From an uncultured Polynucleobacter sp. (GTDB lineage: Bacteria; Pseudomonadota; Gammaproteobacteria; Burkholderiales; Burkholderiaceae), in assembly GCA_937996825.1 (NCBI GenBank), contig CALKUJ010000314.1, positions 1 through 5,580 of the forward strand: a stretch of DNA of 5,580 nt, written 5' to 3'. The stretch's first letter is position 1. Each line of letters opens with the position of its first letter. The notes below the pieces were generated by a model that worked only from the letters and a program-made list of their open reading frames with translations, did not search any database and was not told the origin of the DNA. The position numbers and the translations under genes were made by a program. Of the stretch, positions 1 through 4,669 are shown in pieces.

Positions 1-216
1 ATGTCTAAGTTCTTGTTGTCACCGATGCCTGGTCTCTTAGTGGATGTTGCAGTCACGGTTGGTCAGAAAGTAGAAGCAGGTCAACGTCTTGCAGCTATCG
101 AAGCGATGAAGATGGAGAACGTACTAGTAGCAACCCAAGATGGAGTGGTTGCAGAGGTTATGGCTGCTAAAGGTGAAAGCTTAGCGGTTGATCAACAAAT
201 TCTTAGATTTGAGTGA
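1..216 (+). CDS. pccA: Biotin carboxyl carrier domain, C-terminal end of an acyl-CoA (probably propionyl-CoA) carboxylase alpha subunit, partial
   Basis: The 71 residues form one biotinyl/lipoyl domain. A conserved SPMPG segment lies near residues 7-11, and the biotin attachment motif AMKM is at 35-38, making Lys37 the predicted biotinylated residue. The domain carries carboxybiotin between the biotin carboxylase site and the carboxyltransferase (beta) subunit; in PccA it forms the extreme C-terminus of a protein of roughly 660-680 residues. The window opens on an ATG, but no upstream ribosome binding site can be seen, and this sequence matches the usual end of PccA. I therefore read the ATG as internal and the gene as truncated by the window edge. 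The VOC gene begins a few bases after the stop, consistent with one propionate operon. The alternatives are a free-standing carrier protein or the alpha subunit of methylcrotonyl- or acetyl-CoA carboxylase; the VOC neighbour favours propionyl-CoA. Confidence 0.83.
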   Translation: MSKFLLSPMPGLLVDVAVTVGQKVEAGQRLAAIEAMKMENVLVATQDGVVAEVMAAKGESLAVDQQILRFE

Positions 217-224
217 GTTGATTG

Positions 225-686
225 ATGACTAAACCATTCAAAATTTTAGGCATTCAACAAGTTGCCATTGGTGGGCCAGACAAATCCAAACTCCAGAAAC
301 TATGGGTGGATATGTTTGGCTTAGAAGTTACGGGCACATTTAAATCAGAACGTGAAAACGTTGATGAAGACATTTGTGCCATGGGCAAGGGTGTTCACAA
401 GGTGGAAGTGGATTTGATGCAACCCATCGATCCAGAAAAGAAACCAGCTGTACACACAACCCCACTCAATCACATTGGTCTTTGGGTGGATAACTTGCCA
501 GTTGCTGTTGAATGGTTGACAGCCAATGGTGTGAGATTTGCACCTGGTGGCATTCGTAAGGGTGCGGCAGGCTATGACATCACCTTTTTACACCCGAAAG
601 GCAACGAAGAGTTTCCAATCGGCGGTGAGGGTGTTTTGATTGAATTGGTTCAAGCCCCACCCGAAGTGATCCAAGCTTTGGGTTAA
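225..686 (+). CDS. VOC (glyoxalase/bleomycin resistance/dioxygenase) family protein, methylmalonyl-CoA epimerase-like
   Basis: This 153-residue protein is the size of a methylmalonyl-CoA epimerase or glyoxalase I monomer. It has two paired beta-alpha-beta-beta-beta modules: residues about 7-67, and 80-143 beginning LNHIGLWV. Metal-ligand positions expected from the fold are Gln12 (in IQQVAIGG, where most epimerases have His), Asp63 (in VDLMQP), His83 and Glu140 (in VLIELV). The first is therefore altered and the second conservative. Just after an acyl-CoA carboxylase alpha subunit, an epimerase step in propionyl-CoA to succinyl-CoA conversion is the natural guess, but the Gln for His change leaves the activity open and the substrate unproven. 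I chose ATG at 225; a TTG directly before it (222) is in frame, but the GAGTGAG at 211-217 is better spaced for the ATG. It is probably cotranscribed with the carboxylase gene, whose stop is 8 bases upstream. Confidence 0.85.
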   Translation: MTKPFKILGIQQVAIGGPDKSKLQKLWVDMFGLEVTGTFKSERENVDEDICAMGKGVHKVEVDLMQPIDPEKKPAVHTTPLNHIGLWVDNLPVAVEWLTANGVRFAPGGIRKGAAGYDITFLHPKGNEEFPIGGEGVLIELVQAPPEVIQALG

Positions 687-704
687 GGATTTAAGCTAAA
701 TCCT
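686..704 (+). repeat. Perfect hairpin directly after the VOC stop codon
   Basis: AGGATTTA (686-693) pairs perfectly with TAAATCCT (697-704) around a three-base AGC loop, starting at the last base of the stop codon. No T tract follows, so it is not a terminator by itself. It lies about 30 bases before the strong terminator and could protect the mRNA 3' end or be a chance dyad. Confidence 0.5.
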
Positions 705-733
705 CATAAGTCCAAAGTTAAAGTAAAGCCAAT

Positions 734-764
734 AAAAAAACCGCCAAACTAGGCGGTTTTTTTT
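734..764. terminator. Bidirectional rho-independent terminator
   Basis: CCGCC (741-745) and GGCGG (752-756) form a GC stem extended by A-T pairs from the A run at 734-740 and the T run at 757-763, with a six-base loop AAACTA. On the plus strand an eight-T tract (757-764) follows and should end the pccA-VOC transcript. On the minus strand the complementary T run ends transcription arriving from the small gene at 842-1012. It is the only clear intrinsic terminator in the window. Confidence 0.92.
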
Positions 765-841
765 ATGAAGCTGCAGTCTAAATAAGCTGAATCAATTAAC
801 TTCTAGATAGGGTGTCTCAAGACTTTTTTATGATTATTTAA

Positions 842-1012
842 TCAAGCGTAGGCTTGCATATAGCTCAAGCCTTTGCGCCATTCTGCAAAAGCGGCCAGTT
901 TGGGCGGTAACTCTTTGATCTTGCCAATCAATAGTAAGCCCTTGTTTTTATTCAATTCTTTACACAAAACTAGAAATTCATCATCAGATAAATGGTTAAA
1001 ACCGTATCTCAC
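842..1012 (-). CDS. Small hypothetical protein, 56 residues
   Basis: I do not recognise this family. The reading frame on the minus strand starts with GTG at 1012-1010. It has an ideal AGGAG ribosome binding site (plus-strand CTCCT at 1019-1023) six bases upstream, and it ends with TGA at 844-842. An in-frame stop overlaps the ribosome binding site, so the start is well defined. The product begins MRYGFNHLSDDEF, has a Lys-rich middle with a short hydrophobic stretch (GLLLIGKI, residues 25-32), and ends in a probable amphipathic helix after a double proline (PPKLAAFAEWRKGL, 36-49). There is no signal peptide, membrane span or cysteine pair; the single Cys is residue 17. It reads towards the bidirectional terminator and is divergent from aceB. 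A 62-codon frame on the opposite strand over the same bases lacks a ribosome binding site and looks spurious. No function is proposed; it could also be the body of a non-coding transcript. Confidence 0.55.
   Translation of the reverse strand: MRYGFNHLSDDEFLVLCKELNKNKGLLLIGKIKELPPKLAAFAEWRKGLSYMQAYA
850..872 (-). repeat. 7-bp perfect inverted repeat near the end of the small minus-strand gene
   Basis: AGGCTTG (850-856) and CAAGCCT (866-872) are perfectly complementary across nine bases. The stem covers codons near the C-terminus of the 56-residue frame. No T tract follows on either strand, so it is not an intrinsic terminator. It may be an mRNA structure or chance. Confidence 0.4.
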
Positions 1013-1018
1013 AGAAGG

Positions 1019-1023
1019 CTCCT
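1019..1023 (-). promoter_or_regulatory. Shine-Dalgarno site AGGAG of the small minus-strand gene
   Basis: A consensus AGGAG on the minus strand lies six bases before the GTG start at 1012. It is the main evidence that the short frame 842-1012 is translated and that GTG is its start. Confidence 0.6.
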
Positions 1024-1080
1024 ATAAAAGTGTCCTTGTGCCATTAACGGCTGAGATTTAAGTTTGGTTGACTTGGAATC

Positions 1081-1099
1081 AATAAATTCATCATTTATT
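1081..1099. promoter_or_regulatory. AT-rich dyad in the divergent control region
   Basis: AATAAA (1081-1086) and TTTATT (1094-1099) are inverted repeats separated by seven bases, lying between the small minus-strand gene and aceB. It could be a regulator half-site pair or an AT-rich upstream element. It is short enough to occur by chance. Confidence 0.3.
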
Positions 1100-1105
1100 C
1101 AATAA

Positions 1106-1136
1106 GCCTTTTGGGACAATTTTTTCTCCAAAAGGC
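1106..1136. promoter_or_regulatory. 9-bp perfect inverted repeat upstream of aceB, candidate operator
   Basis: GCCTTTTGG (1106-1114) and CCAAAAGGC (1128-1136) are perfectly complementary across a 13-base, T-rich spacer. If the promoter at 1149-1178 is correct, the dyad is centred about 64 bases upstream of the predicted transcription start, a normal position for an activator or a repressor. No T tract follows the right arm, so a terminator is unlikely. The regulator is unknown. No binding motif of a named glyoxylate-shunt regulator was recognised. Confidence 0.5.
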
Positions 1137-1148
1137 ATAATGTTGGTT

Positions 1149-1178
1149 TTGCAAGAAAAAGCACTACGTACTTATAAC
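1149..1178 (+). promoter_or_regulatory. Predicted sigma-70 promoter of aceB
   Basis: TTGCAA (1149-1154, four of six consensus bases) and TATAAC (1173-1178, five of six) are separated by 18 bases. This predicts a start near 1185 and a leader of about 23 bases carrying the ribosome binding site. A second -10-like CATAAT (1136-1141) overlaps the right arm of the upstream dyad but lacks a convincing -35 partner. Confidence 0.5.
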
Positions 1179-1207
1179 CATAACTATTTGTTTTTCAGGA
1201 GTTTTTT

Positions 1208-2785
1208 ATGTCTAATTTGCCTCAAGGCATGGCCATCAGTGCCGAAGTAACCCCAGAATTTGCAACGATTTTGACTCCTGAAGCTTTGGCCTTGGTCGCC
1301 AAGCTTCATCGCGCTTTTGAACCACGTCGTCAAGAGCTTCTCAAAGCACGTGTTGAGCGTACCAAGCGTTTAGATGCTGGTGAAAAACCTGACTTTTTGG
1401 CAGAGACAAAACACATTCGTGAGGGTGACTGGAAAGTTGCTCCAATTCCAGCAGCATTACAGTGCCGTCGCGTTGAAATCACTGGCCCAGTAGACGCCAA
1501 AATGGTGATCAACGCCTTTAACTCAGGCGCAGACTCTTACATGACTGACTTTGAAGATTCAAACAGCCCAAGCTGGACGAATCAAATTCAAGGTCAAATC
1601 AATATGAAAAAAGCGATTCGTCGCGAATTGAGCCTTGAGCAAAATGGCAAGAGCTACAAATTGAATGACAAGATTGCTACATTGCAAGTTCGCCCACGTG
1701 GTTGGCACTTGGATGAAAAGCACGTGACTGTTGATGGTCAACGTGTTTCTGGCGGTATTTTTGACTTCGCTTTGTTCTTCTTCCACAACGCCAAAGAACA
1801 GTTGGCACGTGGCGCAGGTCCATATTTCTACTTGCCAAAAATGGAAAGCCATTTAGAAGCTCGTTTGTGGAATGACATTTTCTGCATGACTCAAGATGAG
1901 TTAGGTTTCCCACGTGGCACGATCAAAGCCACTGTGTTGATTGAAACTATTTTGGCCGCATTTGAAATGGACGAAATTCTTTATGAATTGCGTGAGCACA
2001 GCGCTGGTTTGAACGCAGGTCGTTGGGATTACATCTTCTCTTGCATCAAGAAATTCAAAGTTGATAAAAACTTCTGTTTGGCTGACCGTGCAAAAGTGAC
2101 CATGACTGCTCCATTCATGCGTGCTTATGCTCTATTGCTATTGAAGACATGTCACAAGCGTGGCGCACCAGCGATGGGCGGTATGAGCGCATTGATTCCA
2201 ATCAAAAACGATCCAGAGAAAAATGCGATTGCTATGCAAGGCATCATCAATGACAAAAAGCGTGATGCAACTGATGGCTACGACGGTGGCTGGGTAGCTC
2301 ACCCAGGTCTTGTTGAAGCTTCTATGGCTGAGTTCAAAGCAGTATTGGGCGATCGTCCGAACCAATTTGACAAGCAAAAGCCAGAAGTGAATGTGACGGC
2401 TGCTGACTTGTTGAACTTCCAACCAGAAACGCCGATCACTGAAGCTGGTTTGCGCATGAACATCAACGTGGGTATCCATTACCTAGGTGCTTGGTTGGCT
2501 GGTAACGGTTGCGTACCTATTCATAACTTGATGGAAGATGCTGCTACTGCAGAGATCAGCCGTTCACAAGTATGGCAGTGGATCCGCTCACCAAAAGGTG
2601 TTTTGGATGACGGCAGAAAAGTCACTGTTGAGTTAGTTCGTCAATTGATCGCTGAAGAATTGCCAAAAGTTAAAGCAAGTGGTGCAACAGGTCTTTGGGA
2701 TCGCGCTGCTGAGATTTTTGACACGATGAGTACTGGCGAGAAATTCGAAGAATTCTTGACATTGCCTTTGTACGAGGAAATCTAA
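1208..2785 (+). CDS. aceB: Malate synthase A
   Basis: Malate synthase condenses glyoxylate with acetyl-CoA to give malate and CoA, the second step of the cytoplasmic glyoxylate shunt. The 525-residue length fits the A isoform (about 530 in E. coli) and not the longer G isoform of about 720. The family signature is present as HSAGLNAGRWDYIFS (264-278). Expected active-site residues appear in order: Arg162 in VRPRGWHL, Glu246 in VLIETI and Asp274 in GRWDY (the last two are Mg ligands), and Asp444 in MEDAATAEIS as the catalytic base. The ATG at 1208 has a perfect AGGAG (1197-1201) six bases upstream. Isocitrate lyase (aceA) is not in the window. The gene heads a same-strand run and abuts tsaB with no gap. 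Regulation may involve the dyad at 1106-1136. The gene looks intact. Confidence 0.97.
   Translation: MSNLPQGMAISAEVTPEFATILTPEALALVAKLHRAFEPRRQELLKARVERTKRLDAGEKPDFLAETKHIREGDWKVAPIPAALQCRRVEITGPVDAKMVINAFNSGADSYMTDFEDSNSPSWTNQIQGQINMKKAIRRELSLEQNGKSYKLNDKIATLQVRPRGWHLDEKHVTVDGQRVSGGIFDFALFFFHNAKEQLARGAGPYFYLPKMESHLEARLWNDIFCMTQDELGFPRGTIKATVLIETILAAFEMDEILYELREHSAGLNAGRWDYIFSCIKKFKVDKNFCLADRAKVTMTAPFMRAYALLLLKTCHKRGAPAMGGMSALIPIKNDPEKNAIAMQGIINDKKRDATDGYDGGWVAHPGLVEASMAEFKAVLGDRPNQFDKQKPEVNVTAADLLNFQPETPITEAGLRMNINVGIHYLGAWLAGNGCVPIHNLMEDAATAEISRSQVWQWIRSPKGVLDDGRKVTVELVRQLIAEELPKVKASGATGLWDRAAEIFDTMSTGEKFEEFLTLPLYEEI
2774..2778 (+). promoter_or_regulatory. Ribosome binding site of tsaB inside the end of aceB
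   Basis: GAGGA lies within the last codons of aceB, seven bases before the TTG at 2786. It supports TTG as the tsaB start and suggests translational coupling, since ribosomes finishing aceB cover this site. Confidence 0.7.
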
Positions 2786-3541
2786 TTGACGATATTGGCC
2801 ATCGACACCTCGACACAGTGGTGTTCAGTGGCCTTGGTCAACCCACAAGGGGGCTCGGGTCAACCGCAGTCCCCTTTGTCATCTGGTGCTCTTGTGCGCC
2901 ACGAGAACCTCGGCCCTGAATCAAGTCAACATGCCTTGGATTGGGTAGAGGCTCTTTTAGAAGAAGCCCAACTCAGTTTCAGAGATTTAACAGCCATTGC
3001 CGTTGGTATTGGTCCAGGAGCTTTCACGGGCATCAGGATTGGTGTTGGTATCGGTCAAGGCATGGCCTTTGCCGCAGATTTGCCATGCTTGCCCATCGTT
3101 TGTTTAGATGCGGTAGCACTAGAAGGTATTCGCCACTTAGGCCTTAAAGAAAACGATCAAGTGATTGCGGCCACAGATGCACGCATGAGTGAAGTTTATT
3201 GGGCGCGTTATGTGGTGCAAGCCAATGGTTTGCCAGAACGTCAAGACGATGTTTTCCTCTCAGCGCCAAAAGACATAGATGTGCCAGCCACACCATTTGC
3301 CTTGGTCGGCAATGCTGTCAGCGCTTATCCAGAAGAGATGTTGGCCATGAGACAACAAGCCATGGCGATTGATGAGAGTGCAGTGCCGCACGCCAGATCG
3401 ATTGCTCAATTAGGCTTGGACGCTTTAGAAAAAGGTCTGCAGGTCAGTGCTGCAGAACTTCAGCCGATTTATGTGCGCGACAAAGTAGCGCAAACAATCG
3501 CTGAGCGTGAGCTTGAAAAATCAAACCAAGAAAAATCTTAA
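2786..3541 (+). CDS. tsaB: tRNA threonylcarbamoyladenosine (t6A) biosynthesis protein TsaB
   Basis: TsaB is the non-catalytic scaffold that pairs with TsaD and, with TsaE, transfers threonylcarbamoyl from the TsaC product to A37 of ANN-decoding tRNAs in the cytoplasm. The 251-residue protein has the ASKHA-type start ILAIDTST (3-10) followed by CSVALV, the family motif GIGPGAFTGIRIG (74-86), and a C-terminal LQPIYVRDKVAQ segment (225-236). The TTG at 2786 directly follows the aceB stop codon; a GAGGA seven bases upstream and the immediate ILAIDTST motif make it the convincing start. Residues about 20-36 form a Gly/Gln/Ser/Pro-rich loop longer than the corresponding beta turn in E. coli TsaB, and the DNA there is locally GC-rich. 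The tail (240-251) is charged and probably disordered. It is followed by rimI, a common pairing in proteobacteria. Confidence 0.95.
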   Translation: MTILAIDTSTQWCSVALVNPQGGSGQPQSPLSSGALVRHENLGPESSQHALDWVEALLEEAQLSFRDLTAIAVGIGPGAFTGIRIGVGIGQGMAFAADLPCLPIVCLDAVALEGIRHLGLKENDQVIAATDARMSEVYWARYVVQANGLPERQDDVFLSAPKDIDVPATPFALVGNAVSAYPEEMLAMRQQAMAIDESAVPHARSIAQLGLDALEKGLQVSAAELQPIYVRDKVAQTIAERELEKSNQEKS

Positions 3542-3559
3542 AAGGCATTGAGTCTAGTC

Positions 3560-4042
3560 ATGGATCTGCGTCTTTTACCGATGGCCTTGCGTGACTTGAC
3601 TGAAGTCACGGAGATTGAGCAACAAAGCCATGTTTCACCTTGGACCTTGGGTAACTTTACAGACTCACTAGAGGCGGGTTACTGGGCTTATTGTTTGCGT
3701 CAATTAGCAAGCAATGATGATGAGCGTGATCCTTTGTTGGGCTACTGCGTCTTATTGCCTGCCTTGGATGAGTTACAGCTATTGAACATCACGGTTCATC
3801 CCTCCTATAAAAGACAAGGTCTGGCCAAGAAAATCATGAAGGTCATCGAAGATGCTGCACAATCAAAATCCTTTCAAGACATTTTCTTGGAAGTCAGGGT
3901 CAGTAATGCCCCGGCGATTGCCTTGTATGAAAGTTTTGCTTATCAAGAAATCGGTATCAGAAAGGATTACTATCCTTTAAAAGATGGTGGTCGTGAAGAT
4001 GCCAAGGTGATGAAAAAAGTATTGCGCTCAAACCCCAATTGA
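3560..4042 (+). CDS. rimI: Ribosomal protein S18-alanine N-acetyltransferase RimI
   Basis: RimI is a GNAT-fold enzyme that acetylates the N-terminal alanine of ribosomal protein S18 using acetyl-CoA. The family opening with IEQQSH and PWTLGNF (residues 19-33) is present, as is the acetyl-CoA pyrophosphate-binding loop RQGLAKK (85-91). The C-terminal block contains LEVR, then SNAPAIALYESF, then DYYP. Glu111 and Tyr123 match, by motif and spacing, the proposed base and acid of the Salmonella enzyme (Glu103 and Tyr115). I chose ATG 3560, giving 160 residues. An in-frame TTG at 3548 would add four residues, but an AAAGG sits only two bases before it. ATG 3581 would trim the first strand. Only a weak GAG (3550-3552) precedes 3560, so coupling to tsaB, which ends 18 bases earlier, is likely. 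The start is uncertain; the product is not. Confidence 0.93.
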   Translation: MDLRLLPMALRDLTEVTEIEQQSHVSPWTLGNFTDSLEAGYWAYCLRQLASNDDERDPLLGYCVLLPALDELQLLNITVHPSYKRQGLAKKIMKVIEDAAQSKSFQDIFLEVRVSNAPAIALYESFAYQEIGIRKDYYPLKDGGREDAKVMKKVLRSNPN

Positions 4043-4064
4043 GCAATGAGAGAGAATCAAATAA

Positions 4065-4087
4065 CAAATGAGTAAAAGCAAATGAGT
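4065..4087 (+). repeat. 9-bp direct repeat carrying two ATGs at a gene start
   Basis: CAAATGAGT occurs at 4065-4073 and again at 4079-4087. The first ATG (4068) opens a five-codon frame whose TGA (4083-4085) overlaps the second ATG (4082), the start of the next gene, in an ATGA arrangement. This may be a small local duplication or a coupling device. Confidence 0.5.
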
Positions 4088-4591
4088 CAGGCTGATTATT
4101 TAAATGAGATGGGCATCAGCACCTGGGTGGTGAGGAACGCGGGAGAGGGCGAGCCAAACTCTGTAAAAACCAATCAGGAAGCTCCGAAGGATACCCAGGC
4201 AGAGAGCTATGAAGAGTCTCAGCTCAATGATCAAGAGATCGTCTGGACCTTTGTGGTCGATCAGTTGTCTGGTGATGCTGCTTTGTTATTTGACAAAATC
4301 TTGGCTTCATTGATGTTGAGTAGAAACACCATTCAATTACTCAGCAGTAAAGAAGCTTTGGCTGGCAAAGTGACCGGCCAAGTGGTGATTGCCATGGGTT
4401 CTCAGATGGGCCGAACTTTATTGCAAATGGATGATGGCTTTGAAGAACTCAGGGGTGCAGTCCACTCTTTAGAACAAGCAGAAGATGAACTGCCAGTGGT
4501 TTTAACCTACCATCCAGAGCACTTATTGAATAAGCCCAGCGACAAAGCCAAGACTTGGCAAGATTTGCTCTTAGCGCGTTCTTTGATTTAA
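4082..4591 (+). CDS. Uracil-DNA-glycosylase-fold protein without catalytic or Fe-S residues; candidate DNA polymerase III psi subunit (HolD-like)
   Basis: The protein has 169 residues and no cysteine. Residues 6-21 (YLNEMGISTWVVRNAG) resemble the DnaX-binding N-terminus of E. coli psi, which I recall as having LGITQW followed by an Arg-Arg-Pro-Gly turn. An acidic, probably disordered linker spans 22-52. The segment 66-93 also resembles psi. Residues 101-165 resemble the C-terminal half of family-4 uracil-DNA glycosylases: a VVIAMG strand, ELRGAVH, and PVVLTYHP followed by LLNKPSDKAKTWQ. The glycosylase GEAPG motif and the four cysteine ligands of the 4Fe-4S cluster are absent, so glycosylase activity is unlikely. 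E. coli holD is also adjacent to rimI. A psi-type link between the clamp loader and SSB-bound chi is therefore inferred. It could instead be a decaying glycosylase, but the frame is intact. The start has no strong ribosome binding site. Confidence 0.6.
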   Translation: MSQADYLNEMGISTWVVRNAGEGEPNSVKTNQEAPKDTQAESYEESQLNDQEIVWTFVVDQLSGDAALLFDKILASLMLSRNTIQLLSSKEALAGKVTGQVVIAMGSQMGRTLLQMDDGFEELRGAVHSLEQAEDELPVVLTYHPEHLLNKPSDKAKTWQDLLLARSLI

Positions 4592-4658
4592 AGCTCAGTA
4601 GTCAATCAAAAGAAGCAAACCAAGTAATCAACTCAGCAAGCAAGAATTAGTGCTTGTA
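4592..4658. other. Short convergent intergenic gap without a clear terminator
   Basis: These 67 bases separate the convergent psi-like gene and lplT. A 6-bp stem, CAAGCA (4637-4642) with TGCTTG (4651-4656), has an eight-base loop but no T tract on either strand. Termination here may be rho-dependent or may rely on antisense overlap. No gene is visible. Confidence 0.45.
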
Positions 4659-4669
4659 TCAGTGCTTGT
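4649..4669 (-). repeat. Short tandem duplication at the lplT stop codon
   Basis: AGTGCTTGT occurs at 4649-4657 and 4661-4669, twelve bases apart. On the minus strand this repeats the Lys-His-stop ending of lplT, so a second in-frame stop (TAA, 4649-4647) lies three codons after the true TGA (4661-4659). Confidence 0.5.

Noticed and set aside
222..224. TTG as the start of the VOC gene
   Set aside because: It is immediately followed by an in-frame ATG with better spacing from the upstream purine-rich stretch.
812..830. Possible second terminator (GTCTCAAGAC followed by a T run)
   Set aside because: The stem is only four pairs with a two-base loop, which cannot form a stable terminator hairpin.
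831..844. TGATTATTTAATCA palindrome over the small gene's stop
   Set aside because: It is a short AT-rich dyad of the sort expected by chance; no promoter or regulator context supports it.
873..1061. 62-codon plus-strand frame in the intergenic region
   Set aside because: It starts with TTG without a ribosome binding site, its composition is not protein-like, and it overlaps a better-supported frame on the opposite strand.
1068..1096. TTGACT with a -10-like TCATTT as an aceB promoter
   Set aside because: The -10 is poor at every acceptable spacing, and the TTGCAA/TATAAC pair closer to the gene fits better.
1330..2479. Several open frames on the minus strand across malate synthase
   Set aside because: They lie wholly inside aceB, which has all family motifs in the plus frame; they are shadows of its codon use.
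2941..3147. 68-codon plus-strand frame inside tsaB
   Set aside because: It is a frame-shifted shadow of tsaB: rich in Arg, Ser and His, and with no start signals.
4082..4591. Active family-4 uracil-DNA glycosylase
   Set aside because: There is C-terminal similarity, but all cluster cysteines and the GEAPG catalytic motif are missing, so enzymatic activity is not supported.
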